Shown here: piece by piece, positions 1 through 7,927 of the stretch
Layout of the letters: each line of letters opens with the position of its first letter
How positions within the stretch are numbered: position 1 is the first letter of the stretch
NCBI GenBank assembly: GCA_910585725.1
Contig: CAJUFA010000004.1
Coordinates: 126,299 to 146,993 of the forward strand
Source of the DNA: an uncultured Dorea sp.
GTDB taxonomy: Bacteria; Bacillota; Clostridia; Lachnospirales; Lachnospiraceae
DNA length: 20,695 nt
Direction: 5' to 3'
The notes under the pieces: model-generated
Told to the model about the DNA's origin: nothing
Databases searched by the model: none
What the model saw: the letters and a program-made list of their open reading frames with translations, nothing else
Program-made: the position numbers and the translations under genes

Positions 1-425
1 AAGAATTCAGACAAAGCGTCAAGCGTCTTTAACAGAACCGGCATCTCTTTCTCATCTAACTTATCCATCACAGCCTGAGTCATCTGCCTGTGATAATCTT
101 CATGATGCTTATATGCCCTGATCCCCTTCTGCGTCAGTTTCACGTACACCACCCTACGGTCTTCCTCGCTTCTGTGACGTTCCACATACTTCTTATTCAC
201 AAGACCGTTCATGGCTGTCGTAAGCGAACCCACCGTAATATTCAGCTTTCTGGCAATAGAAGACATATTCCCGCCGTCTCCCGTACCGATCGCTTCAATT
301 ACATGCATGTCGTTATTCGTAAGATCCCTGAATTCATCCGTGATTATCGCTTTCTCTTCTAACTCCCAGATCTCGTTGATCAGGCTCACCAGGACATTAT
401 TGATCGTCCTGTACACATCTTCCAT
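1..425 (-). CDS. fabT: MarR-family regulator, FabT-like (3' end missing)
   Basis: The gene starts at the ATG at 425-423, behind AGAGGTGAAGGGGA, and runs off the left edge after 141 codons, so the C-terminus is missing. The protein starts MEDVYRTINNVLVSLINEIW and has a MarR winged helix: recognition region SSIARKLNITVGSLTTAMN at about residues 55-73, then a wing with RSEEDRRVVYVKLTQKG at about 86-102. The DRR wing motif is typical of MarR proteins. Its place at the end of a fatty-acid operon, and the FabT-type palindrome at that operon's promoter, suggest it is the FabT repressor, which in streptococci binds with acyl-ACP as corepressor. Known: FabT family and role. Inferred: this copy regulates this operon. 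It may have its own promoter at 559-588. A generic MarR regulator is the alternative. Confidence 0.8.
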   Translation of the reverse strand, partial: MEDVYRTINNVLVSLINEIWELEEKAIITDEFRDLTNNDMHVIEAIGTGDGGNMSSIARKLNITVGSLTTAMNGLVNKKYVERHRSEEDRRVVYVKLTQKGIRAYKHHEDYHRQMTQAVMDKLDEKEMPVLLKTLDALSEF

Positions 426-466
426 TCCCCTTCACCTCTTTCACTCACTCGTACAACGAAAATTAA

Positions 467-481
467 GTTTTGAATGAAAAC
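467..481. promoter_or_regulatory. Candidate operator before the MarR gene
   Basis: GTTTT-GAATG-AAAAC is an inverted repeat with 5-bp arms, 42 bp upstream of the MarR start codon. Read on the minus strand it roughly resembles the fab promoter palindrome (TTTT-ATT-CAAA). It could be an autoregulatory site, but it is short and A+T rich, so chance is possible. Confidence 0.25.
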
Positions 482-515
482 AGGCAAGCCGAACTGCCAA
501 TTACCTAATATTCGC

Positions 516-552
516 TGTACTAGTACATCACTGCGTTAAGCAACAATGTACT
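516..552 (-). promoter_or_regulatory. Alternative hairpins in the leader of the MarR gene
   Basis: Arms AGTACAT (522-528) and ATGTACT (546-552) pair perfectly; TGC/GCA pair inside around a GTTAA loop. A second perfect palindrome, TGTACTAGTACA (516-527), shares six bases with the first arm, so the two pairings exclude each other. There is no T-run, so it is not an intrinsic terminator. It lies just after the stop of the upstream gene and could be a processing site, mRNA-end stabiliser or regulator-binding site. Confidence 0.4.
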
Positions 553-558
553 GGCACT

Positions 559-588
559 ATTATACTCTTTTTGTAAGCAAAGAATCAA
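559..588 (-). promoter_or_regulatory. Possible promoter of the MarR gene
   Basis: On the minus strand TTGATT (588-583), an 18-bp spacer and a perfect TATAAT (564-559) lie across the last codons of the upstream gene. Transcription would start near 552 and give a leader of about 125 nt that includes the hairpins at 516-552. The -35 has two deviations from consensus and the spacer is one base long. Confidence 0.45.
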
Positions 589-1675
589 TAACTTCTTTTA
601 CTGTTTCCAAACGTTTGGCTTTATATGCATACGCTCCGCAAAACAGCAGCGCATCGTCCACCTCTCCCTTGGCCGCATGAATCAGCGCATCCGTGATACA
701 ATAAGGGATCTTTGCCGGATCACACTTATGAAGGCATCCGTGACAGGGAATATGGGGAATCTGTTCTCCCGACATGACCCTTTTCATAAACGGATTCACA
801 ATCGCGCGCCCCGGCATTCCCACCGGACTTTTTACGATCGTGATATCTTCTCTGTCCGCATGAATATATGCTTCCTTGTAGCGGATATCCGCGTCACATT
901 CTTCAGTCGTCACGAATCTCGTCGCGACCTGTATGGCATCTACACCCAGGGAAAAAGCATGCGCAGCCTGTCTGTGATTCTCGATGCCTCCGCCCAGAGC
1001 CGTCGGAATCCTGCATCCGAATTCCTCTTCATACTGTTTCACCAGATTAAGTATCCTGTTTACTTCTTCATCATAAAGTCCATTATTATCGCAGTTCACA
1101 TTATTATAGGTTAAATCATCATTACAAACCGAATTATATTCCTCCAACTGCTCTTCTGTAAATCCAAGATGTCCCCCCGCCTTCGGTCCTTCGATCACCA
1201 GAAGATCCGGCATGCGCTTATATTTCTTGCCCCAGTATTTCAGGATTACCTTCGCTGATTTCTCCGTAGATACGATGGGCGCCAACTTCACGTCCGATCC
1301 TTCTGCAAGCTTCGGCAGTTCCATCGGAAGTCCGGCTCCTGAGATAATTATGTCCGCCCCGGCGTCAATCGCCGCCCTGACATATTCCTCATAATGGCGC
1401 ATCGCCACCATGAGATTAAACCCTACGATCCCCTCCGGCGCAATTGTCCTCGCTTTCTCATATTCCTTCCTGATAGCTCTTATGTTGGCTCCCTTCGTAT
1501 CCTGATCAAAATCCGGCTCCCGAAAACCAATCTGAGCGGCAGAGATCACTCCTATGCCGCCCTCTTTTGCAACCGCTCCGGCTAATCCGCCAAGACTTAT
1601 GCCTACTCCCATGCCGCCCTGGATTACCGGAATCTTTGCTTCTATATTCTTGATTTTTAATGGATATATATTCAT
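560..1675 (-). CDS. NAD(P)H-dependent flavin oxidoreductase, nitronate monooxygenase/FabK-like, with C-terminal Cys cluster
   Basis: This 371-aa TIM-barrel FMN protein belongs to the nitronate monooxygenase/FabK superfamily: PVIQGGMGVGISLGGLAGAV near residues 16-35, ISGAGLP at 111-117, the flavin/substrate loop GPKAGGHLGF at 163-172 (H169), and ALGGGIENH with GVDAIQVATRF further on. It is longer than the FabK at 8907-9845, with an extra acidic segment at about 173-220 and a C-terminal extension holding C311, C314, C318 and C326 (C-x2-C-x3-C-x7-C), which could bind metal or an Fe-S cluster. A CAGGAG site 7 nt before ATG supports the start. It lies 30 bp after accDA, so it is cotranscribed with lipid synthesis. 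Its substrate is unknown: a second enoyl reductase, a nitronate oxidase, or another lipid-linked flavoenzyme are all possible. Confidence 0.85.
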   Translation of the reverse strand: MNIYPLKIKNIEAKIPVIQGGMGVGISLGGLAGAVAKEGGIGVISAAQIGFREPDFDQDTKGANIRAIRKEYEKARTIAPEGIVGFNLMVAMRHYEEYVRAAIDAGADIIISGAGLPMELPKLAEGSDVKLAPIVSTEKSAKVILKYWGKKYKRMPDLLVIEGPKAGGHLGFTEEQLEEYNSVCNDDLTYNNVNCDNNGLYDEEVNRILNLVKQYEEEFGCRIPTALGGGIENHRQAAHAFSLGVDAIQVATRFVTTEECDADIRYKEAYIHADREDITIVKSPVGMPGRAIVNPFMKRVMSGEQIPHIPCHGCLHKCDPAKIPYCITDALIHAAKGEVDDALLFCGAYAYKAKRLETVKEVIDSLLTKRV

Positions 1676-1705
1676 GGTCAGTCTCCTGTTTTATGATATG
1701 GAATA

Positions 1706-3502
1706 TTAATACATCCTGCGGAACCTGTCGTAACGGCGCTGTACAAGCTCTTCCTCTGACATTACCCCATATCGGTTTAAGAACTGTTCGATCTTACTCT
1801 CAAGAACAGACGTTACGTTTTTCAGATTCTCTATAGTATAAGGAGACGGTTCTGCCAGCACCTGCTCTACGATTCCCATATGGTACAGATCCTCTGCCGT
1901 AAGCCGCATGACCTCCGCCGCTTCCTTTGCCTTCGAGCTGTCCTTCCACAGGATACTTGCGAAACCTTCCGGAGACAGAATAGAATAGATTGCATTCTCA
2001 AGCATCCACACCTCGTCCGCCACAGCCATGGCAAGAGCGCCGCCGCTTCCGCCTTCTCCGATGATAACAGAAAGAACCGGAACCTTTAAACCGGACATCT
2101 CATAGATATTCCGGGCGATCGCCTCTCCCTGCCCCCGTTCTTCCGCTTCCAACCCGCAAAAGGCCCCCGGCGTATCTACAAAACAGATAACCGGACGACG
2201 GAATTTCTCCGCTTGCTTCATCAGACGCAGCGCCTTACGGTAACCGTCCGGAGAGGGCATGCCGAAGTTGCGCTCGATATTCTCCTTTGTATTTCTTCCC
2301 TTCGCCTGCGCGATCACCGTCACCGGCCTTCCGCGGAATCTGGCTATACCTCCGATAATAGCCTTATCATCTGCAAAATACCGATCGCCGTGAAATTCGA
2401 TAAAATCCGTAAACAATGCGCGAAAATAATCGATGCCGACCGGACGGTCGTTCATCCGCGACCGCAAAACCCGATCCCATGCTCCCGCCGATCTATGACT
2501 GACGGATAATTCCCCTGACAATCCCGCCCGGTCCCTCATCCGCCGTATTTCTGATATATCCGCCCCTTCAGGCATTACCGTATCTTTCCTATCCTCTGAA
2601 CCCGCCGCGCCTTCTACAGCTTCTTTACAGATTACATCTTTTCCGTCTTCATGCAGCATCAGTATCTGAGCCAACGTCTCCTTCATCTGGGGGCGTTCCA
2701 CGATTCCGTCGATAAACCCGTGCTCCAGAAGGAATTCCGACTGTTGGAATCCCTTTGGAAGTTTCTCTCCAATCGTCTGTTCAATTACCCTCGGCCCGGC
2801 AAATCCGATCAGAGCCTTCGGCTCCGCCAGAATCACATCTCCCAACATGGCAAAACTTGCCGTCACACCGCCGGTAGTGGGATCTGTAAGCACGCTGATG
2901 TAGAGCAGCCCTGCGTCGCTATGCCGTTTTAAAGCCGCCGACGTCTTTGACATCTGCATCAGAGATACTATTCCTTCCTGCATCCTGGCCCCGCCGGAAC
3001 AGGCGAACAGGATAACCGGAAGACGTAATTTCGTCGCACGTTCCACGGCTCTTGCAATTTTCTCACCCACAGCTTCGCCCATACTAGCCATCAGAAACCG
3101 TCCGTCGCAGACGCCTATAACAGTCTCTATTCCGCCGATACTTGCTTTTCCGGTTACAATCGCCTCATTAAGACCCGTTTTCTCCTGAAGCGAGCGAAGC
3201 TTCTCCTCATAACCTTTGTATTCCAAAGGATTCGGGCTCATGAGGTCTCGATCCCATTCCTCAAAAGTTCCCTCGTCCGTCACCATCTCGATACGGCGGT
3301 ACGCATGTACACGGAAATAACCTCCGCATTTCGGACAGATATAATAGTCCTTTTTCACATCCTCCGCCATGATCCCGCTGCCGCATTTATTACATTTACG
3401 CAGAAGCCCTTCCGGCACCTCCGGTTTTGAGGAATTTAGCGATATATATCCTTTTCTCCCGGACGGGCGCCTGGTCTTCTTAAATACATTATCAAGCTTC
3501 AT
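1706..3502 (-). CDS. accDA: Acetyl-CoA carboxylase carboxyltransferase, fused beta and alpha subunits (AccD-AccA)
   Basis: One 598-aa protein holds both carboxyltransferase halves, which move the carboxyl group from carboxybiotin to acetyl-CoA to make malonyl-CoA. Residues 1-290 are AccD: a zinc ribbon with C37, C40, C56 and C59, then FACSGGARMQEG (166-177) and GGVTASFAMLGDV (211-223). Residues from about 341 are AccA: AWDRVLRSR, FIEFHGDRYFADD, AKGRNTKENI, VDTPGAF, and GEGGSGGALA (482-491). A variable linker of about 50 residues joins them. The AccA part lacks the N-terminal helical segment seen in separate AccA proteins. The start has GAGAGG upstream. AccC lies 50-odd bp upstream, as expected. 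Separate accD and accA genes are usual in many bacteria; a fusion forces equal amounts of the two. The residue patterns look intact, so it should be active. Confidence 0.95.
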   Translation of the reverse strand: MKLDNVFKKTRRPSGRKGYISLNSSKPEVPEGLLRKCNKCGSGIMAEDVKKDYYICPKCGGYFRVHAYRRIEMVTDEGTFEEWDRDLMSPNPLEYKGYEEKLRSLQEKTGLNEAIVTGKASIGGIETVIGVCDGRFLMASMGEAVGEKIARAVERATKLRLPVILFACSGGARMQEGIVSLMQMSKTSAALKRHSDAGLLYISVLTDPTTGGVTASFAMLGDVILAEPKALIGFAGPRVIEQTIGEKLPKGFQQSEFLLEHGFIDGIVERPQMKETLAQILMLHEDGKDVICKEAVEGAAGSEDRKDTVMPEGADISEIRRMRDRAGLSGELSVSHRSAGAWDRVLRSRMNDRPVGIDYFRALFTDFIEFHGDRYFADDKAIIGGIARFRGRPVTVIAQAKGRNTKENIERNFGMPSPDGYRKALRLMKQAEKFRRPVICFVDTPGAFCGLEAEERGQGEAIARNIYEMSGLKVPVLSVIIGEGGSGGALAMAVADEVWMLENAIYSILSPEGFASILWKDSSKAKEAAEVMRLTAEDLYHMGIVEQVLAEPSPYTIENLKNVTSVLESKIEQFLNRYGVMSEEELVQRRYDRFRRMY

Positions 3503-3555
3503 ATGTTATCCTCTCATTCCTCTGCTTAAATTGAAAGTTATTGCATGGCGGCCCC

Positions 3556-4920
3556 TTATCCCTGCAGAGCCGCTTTGAGAGCCTTTTCATTTTCCGCAAT
3601 AAATTCAATGTCGATATCGCCGGAAAGGTAATCCGGACGGTTCAGAATCTCATATTGATAATCCACATTCGTATCGATTCCCTCGATGATTACTTCTCCC
3701 AGCGCGCTCTGCATCTTCCGCACCGCCTCGCTGCGGTTCTTCGCCCATACGATAAGCTTCGCCACCATAGAATCATAATACGGCGGTATTGTATATCCGC
3801 TATAAATTGCCGAGTCAATCCGAATTCCCTTGCCTCCCGGCAGATACATGTCTGTAATGGTTCCGGGGGCGGGACGGAATCCCTTCGCCGGATTCTCTGC
3901 ATTAATCCGGCATTCGATAGCATGACCGTTCAGATGAATATCCTCCTGTGTAAATGAAAGTCTTCTGCCGGAGGCAATCCTGATCTGCTCTTTGATCAGA
4001 TCAATCCCCGTCACCCATTCCGTAACCGGATGTTCAACCTGAATTCGGGTATTCATTTCCATAAAGTAAAAATTACCGTTCTTCTCCAGGAGAAATTCAA
4101 TGGTTCCGGCATTCTGATATCCGGCCGCTTTCGCCGCCCTAACCGCCGCTTCGCCCATCTTCCCGCGCAGTTCCTCAGTCAGGGCAACAGACGGGGATTC
4201 TTCAATCATTTTCTGATGGTTGCGCTGGATCGAACAGTCTCGCTCTCCTAAGTGGACCACATTGCCATACTGATCGGCGAGAATCTGGAACTCGATGTGT
4301 CTCGGACGCTGTACGAAGTGCTCAATATACATAGTCTGGTCGCCAAACGCCATCTGTGCTTCCTTCTGCGCCGTCTGAAAACTGTGCTCAAATTCTTCCG
4401 CCGTATGGGCGACACGCATTCCCTTTCCGCCGCCGCCGAGAGCTGCCTTGACGATGACCGGATAACCGATCTCTTCCGCAATCTTCGCGCCCTCTAAAGC
4501 ATCGAAGATCGGCTCGGTACTTCCGGGTATAACAGGAACATCGGCCGCAGCCATGGTATTCCTTGCCTCCTGTTTATTTCCAAGTTTCGCGATGACTTTG
4601 GAATCCGGTCCGATAAATGTGATATTGCACTGCTCGCACAGCTCTGCGAACCTGCTGTTCTCCGACAGGAAACCAAACCCTGGATGTATCGCGTCCGCCC
4701 CTGTGATGATCGTAGCGCTGACGATGCGGTCCATACTCAGGTAGCTCTCTGAAGACGGAGCCGGACCGATACAAACCGCCTCGTCCGCAAGCTTCGTATG
4801 AAGCGCCTCCCGGTCGGCTTCTGAATATACCGCCACCGTCTCGATTCCCATCTCCCTGCAGGCGCGGATAACCCGAACCGCAATCTCGCCTCGATTGGCA
4901 ATTAATACTTTCTTGATCAT
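3556..4920 (-). CDS. accC: Biotin carboxylase subunit of acetyl-CoA carboxylase
   Basis: AccC uses ATP and bicarbonate to carboxylate the biotin on AccB. The 454-aa protein begins MIKKVLIANRGEIAVRVIRA, the family's usual N-terminus, followed by IHPGFGFLSEN, the ATP-grasp glycine loop KAALGGGGKGMR (GGGGKG at 162-167) and MNTRIQVEHPVTE near 288-301, all intact. I chose ATG at 4920-4918 because AGGTGG lies 5 nt upstream; an in-frame GTG nine bases earlier, almost touching the fabZ stop, has no ribosome site. Either start leaves fabZ and accC nearly contiguous. Its position between fabZ and accDA fits a role in fatty-acid synthesis, not pyruvate or propionyl carboxylation. Confidence 0.96.
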   Translation of the reverse strand: MIKKVLIANRGEIAVRVIRACREMGIETVAVYSEADREALHTKLADEAVCIGPAPSSESYLSMDRIVSATIITGADAIHPGFGFLSENSRFAELCEQCNITFIGPDSKVIAKLGNKQEARNTMAAADVPVIPGSTEPIFDALEGAKIAEEIGYPVIVKAALGGGGKGMRVAHTAEEFEHSFQTAQKEAQMAFGDQTMYIEHFVQRPRHIEFQILADQYGNVVHLGERDCSIQRNHQKMIEESPSVALTEELRGKMGEAAVRAAKAAGYQNAGTIEFLLEKNGNFYFMEMNTRIQVEHPVTEWVTGIDLIKEQIRIASGRRLSFTQEDIHLNGHAIECRINAENPAKGFRPAPGTITDMYLPGGKGIRIDSAIYSGYTIPPYYDSMVAKLIVWAKNRSEAVRKMQSALGEVIIEGIDTNVDYQYEILNRPDYLSGDIDIEFIAENEKALKAALQG

Positions 4921-4929
4921 ATATTCCAC

Positions 4930-5355
4930 CTATCCAATCATAAAAGTAAGCTCTGCAGTGACAACCGTCTTTCCGTCCACGCTGGCTACCGCTTCGCCGA
5001 CCCCTACCGGTCCTTTCTGCCTGATAATGCGCGTCTCCAGACGTACCTTGTCACCGGGTACAATCTTCCCTTTGAATCTGCATTTGTCAATGCCTCCAAA
5101 GTAAGCGGTCTTACCCTTGTTCTCTTCTACACTCAAGATTGCGACCGCGCCGGCCTGCGCCAGCGCTTCCACTGTCAGAACTCCCGGCATCACCGGCTCC
5201 TGAGGAAAATGTCCGGCGAAGAATTCCTCCCGGTACGTGACACATTTATAGCCTACCGCATACTTTCCCGGCTCATAATCTTCAATATAATCAAGAAGCA
5301 GAAACGGATGACGATGTGGAATAATTTCCTTAATCTGATTAATGTCTAAACGCAT
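4930..5355 (-). CDS. fabZ: 3-hydroxyacyl-ACP dehydratase FabZ
   Basis: FabZ removes water from 3-hydroxyacyl-ACP to give trans-2-enoyl-ACP. The 141-aa hot-dog protein starts MRLDINQIKEIIPHRHPFLL, typical of the family, and contains the active-site motif GHFPQEPVMPG with H49, and E63 in VEALAQAG. I chose ATG at 5355-5353, with GGAG 6 nt upstream. A GTG at 5376 that overlaps the accB stop would add seven residues but lacks a ribosome site. It is the only dehydratase in the cluster: no FabA, FabM or FabN homologue is visible, so the route to unsaturated fatty acids, if any, is not shown here. Confidence 0.95.
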   Translation of the reverse strand: MRLDINQIKEIIPHRHPFLLLDYIEDYEPGKYAVGYKCVTYREEFFAGHFPQEPVMPGVLTVEALAQAGAVAILSVEENKGKTAYFGGIDKCRFKGKIVPGDKVRLETRIIRQKGPVGVGEAVASVDGKTVVTAELTFMIG

Positions 5356-5375
5356 CCTGATCTCCTCTCTATTCA

Positions 5376-5876
5376 CTATCTGATACGGAATAAAGGCTGC
5401 CCATACTCTACCGGCTGCCCATTCTCAACCAATATCTCTACAACAGTTCCGTCATATTCACTTTCTATTTCATTCATTAGCTTCATAGCTTCAATGATTG
5501 CCAGCGGCTGCCCCTTCTTTACAGTATCGCCCACGGCTACGAACGGAGCCGCGTCCTCGGAAGGCGCAGCATAAAAGGTTCCTACTAACGGAGATTCTAT
5601 CAGTTTTCCATCCGTATTGACAGTCACTGTATCTCCGGCGTTTCCTGCCGATACGGCGCCGTCTTCTGCTCCCGAACCAGATGCCGATATAAACGGCGCC
5701 GCCATAACAGTCTCCGCCATACCGGCGCCTATATTCCCGACCGGAGCTGCCATCACCTGAACCTGATCTTTCTTCTTCGTCAGATGAATCTTCACTCCGT
5801 CTTCTTCGTATTTTAATCCGGTCAGATTGGACTCCGACACGGCCCCGATCAATCGGATAAGATTCTCTACTTCCAT
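5376..5876 (-). CDS. accB: Biotin carboxyl carrier protein of acetyl-CoA carboxylase
   Basis: AccB carries the biotin that shuttles carboxyl groups between AccC and AccDA. The 166-aa protein has an N-terminal helical region (MEVENLIRLIGAVSESNLTG), a flexible Ala/Gly-rich linker at about 43-85, and a C-terminal biotinyl domain starting near LIESPLVGTFY with the biotinylation motif EAMKLMNE; the acceptor is K132. I chose ATG at 5876-5874; a run of G residues about 10 nt upstream serves as ribosome site. A TTG three codons earlier is too close to that site. It sits between fabF and fabZ in the operon. The biotin ligase that would load it is not in the window. Confidence 0.95.
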   Translation of the reverse strand: MEVENLIRLIGAVSESNLTGLKYEEDGVKIHLTKKKDQVQVMAAPVGNIGAGMAETVMAAPFISASGSGAEDGAVSAGNAGDTVTVNTDGKLIESPLVGTFYAAPSEDAAPFVAVGDTVKKGQPLAIIEAMKLMNEIESEYDGTVVEILVENGQPVEYGQPLFRIR

Positions 5877-5908
5877 GCTATACAAACCCCCTTTTGATAG
5901 AACGTTCT

Positions 5909-7141
5909 TTAATACTTCTTCAGCAGCAGCGTGGCGTTATGTCCGCCGAATCCCAGAGAATTCGTGAGAACGTACTTGACGTCCTTTTCTACCGGGGCTC
6001 CAACCGCATAGTTTAAATCACACTCCGGATCCACTTCCTTCGTTCCGACAGTCTGATGAATGAACCCGTCCTGAATGCTCTTCACACAGATAATAAATTC
6101 TGCTCCGCCGGCGGCGCCAAGCAGATGCCCTATCATTGATTTGGTGGAGTTGATAACCACGTCCTTCGCCGCGTCGCCGAGCGCAAGCTTGATCGCTCTT
6201 GTTTCGAACAGATCGTTGTGGTGCGTGCCGGTTCCATGCGCATTGATATAATCCACCTGAGACGGTTCAATACCGCCCTCTTTCATAGCCAGTGTCATCG
6301 CCATAGCGGCGCCTTTGCCGTCCTCCGCGGGGGAGGTAATATGATAAGCGTCGCCGGTTGCGCCGTAACCTGCGACTTCCGCATAGATCCTCGCGCCTCT
6401 TGCCTTCGCGTGCTCCAGCTCCTCTAAGACGACCACGCCTGCTCCTTCCCCTAATACGAATCCGTCCCTGTCCTTATCAAAAGGAATGGAAGCGCGTTCA
6501 GGATCCTTAGATGTAGACAGCGCCGTCAGGCTGGTGAATCCCGCGACTCCCGTAGGACAGATACAGCTCTCTGTCCCGCCGGCAAACATGATATCCGCGT
6601 CGTCATACTGGATCGCGCGTAATGCGTCTCCGATACAGTGCGTTCCGGACGCGCATGCCGTCACGACATTCGTACATTTTCCTTTCAGTCCTAACTGGAT
6701 CGAAATGTTTCCCGCCGCCATATTAGAGATCATCAACGGCACCATCAGCGGATTCACCCTGCCGGGTCCCTTCGTCAGAATCTTCTCATATTCACGTTCT
6801 ACTACCTGGAGGCTTCCGATTCCCGAACCGACGATCACGCCTGCGCGGAATGCGTCCTCCTTCTCTAATACAAGACCGGAATCCTTATATGCTTCCATTG
6901 CCGCCGCCACTGCATACTGGGAAAATAGTTCCATACGCTTTGCAGTTTTGAAGTCCATATGCTCCCTTGCATCGAATCCTTTCACTTCCGCCGCAAGTTT
7001 CACCTTATAATCCGAAGTATCGAATCTGGTGATCTCGCCGATCCCTACCTTTCCCTCTTTCGCGTTGTTCCAAAACTCCTCCGCCGTATTTCCAATGGGC
7101 GTTACGGCTCCAAGCCCGGTCACTACAACTCTTCTCTTCAT
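5909..7141 (-). CDS. fabF: 3-oxoacyl-ACP synthase II (KAS II)
   Basis: FabF condenses malonyl-ACP with acyl-ACP in each elongation round. The 410-aa protein starts MKRRVVVTGLGAVTPIGN, as usual for KAS II, and has the full Cys-His-His triad: C163 in TACASGTHCIGDA, H302 in NAHGTGTHHND and H339 in STKSMIGHLLGAAGG. The C-terminus ends NSLGFGGHNATLLLKKY, with the conserved gating-loop GFGGHN. Length and motifs are full. The start has GAAGGAG upstream. It lies 30 bp after fabG and 32 bp before accB. Confidence 0.97.
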   Translation of the reverse strand: MKRRVVVTGLGAVTPIGNTAEEFWNNAKEGKVGIGEITRFDTSDYKVKLAAEVKGFDAREHMDFKTAKRMELFSQYAVAAAMEAYKDSGLVLEKEDAFRAGVIVGSGIGSLQVVEREYEKILTKGPGRVNPLMVPLMISNMAAGNISIQLGLKGKCTNVVTACASGTHCIGDALRAIQYDDADIMFAGGTESCICPTGVAGFTSLTALSTSKDPERASIPFDKDRDGFVLGEGAGVVVLEELEHAKARGARIYAEVAGYGATGDAYHITSPAEDGKGAAMAMTLAMKEGGIEPSQVDYINAHGTGTHHNDLFETRAIKLALGDAAKDVVINSTKSMIGHLLGAAGGAEFIICVKSIQDGFIHQTVGTKEVDPECDLNYAVGAPVEKDVKYVLTNSLGFGGHNATLLLKKY

Positions 7142-7171
7142 ACCCCTGCTAATCTCCTTCTAAATTCCATC

Positions 7172-7912
7172 TCACATCACCATACCGCCGTCTACATGCA
7201 GTACCTGTCCGGTGATATAGCCCGCATCCTCCGATGAAAGGAACGCCGCGGCCGCCGCTATCTGTTCCGGTTTTCCAAATCTGCCGAGGGGAATCTGAGC
7301 CGCAGTCGCTTCCTTCACCTTCTCCGGCAATACGCCAGTCATATCTGTCTCGATAAATCCCGGCGCAATCGCATTGACCGTAATCCCTTTTGGCGCAAGC
7401 TCTCTTGCCGCCGACTTCGTGAGCCCAATAATACCCGCCTTAGACGCCGCGTAATTCGCCTGGCCGGCATTGCCTGTCACACCCACGACAGAAGACATAT
7501 TAACGATACGTCCGCTTCTTTGCTTCAGCATCTGCCGGCTTACAAACCGCATCGTATTAAACGCGCCTTTCAGATTCGTATTGATTACCTGGTCAAACGC
7601 TTCCTCTGTCATCTTCATCAAAAGCCCGTCGCGAGTAACGCCCGCATTATTTACCAGGATGTCGATACGTCCGTGCTCTTTGATCACATCCTGGATGAAT
7701 GTCCCGCATTTCTCATAATCAGAAACATCACACTGGTAAATTGCCGCCGCCCCGCCTGCTGCCTCGATCTCCTGTCTCACTTCTTCGGCTCTGTCTTTGG
7801 AACCGTTATAATTAATAACCACAAACGCCCCCATAGAAGCCAGTTTCTCGGCTATCGCCCTGCCGATTCCTCTTGACGCGCCTGTTACAACTGCTATTTT
7901 ACCTTCTAACAT
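7172..7912 (-). CDS. fabG: 3-oxoacyl-ACP reductase FabG
   Basis: FabG reduces 3-oxoacyl-ACP to 3-hydroxyacyl-ACP using NADPH. The 246-aa short-chain dehydrogenase has the cofactor loop TGASRGIG (10-17), NNAG (88-91), and the catalytic S141, Y154 and K158 in the stretch from NMSSVVG to YAASKAG. The C-terminus GYITGQVLHVDGGMVM is typical. It lies 15 bp downstream of fabD. The ribosome site is weak and unusually close to the ATG (AAAGGAT), so translation may depend partly on ribosomes coming from fabD. Confidence 0.97.
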   Translation of the reverse strand: MLEGKIAVVTGASRGIGRAIAEKLASMGAFVVINYNGSKDRAEEVRQEIEAAGGAAAIYQCDVSDYEKCGTFIQDVIKEHGRIDILVNNAGVTRDGLLMKMTEEAFDQVINTNLKGAFNTMRFVSRQMLKQRSGRIVNMSSVVGVTGNAGQANYAASKAGIIGLTKSAARELAPKGITVNAIAPGFIETDMTGVLPEKVKEATAAQIPLGRFGKPEQIAAAAAFLSSEDAGYITGQVLHVDGGMVM

Positions 7913-7927
7913 ATCCTTTTACCTTTT

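Noticed and set aside
5877..5885. TTG start for accB giving MYS before MEVENL
   Set aside because: It lies 2 nt from the G-rich ribosome site, too close; ATG at 5876 is well placed.
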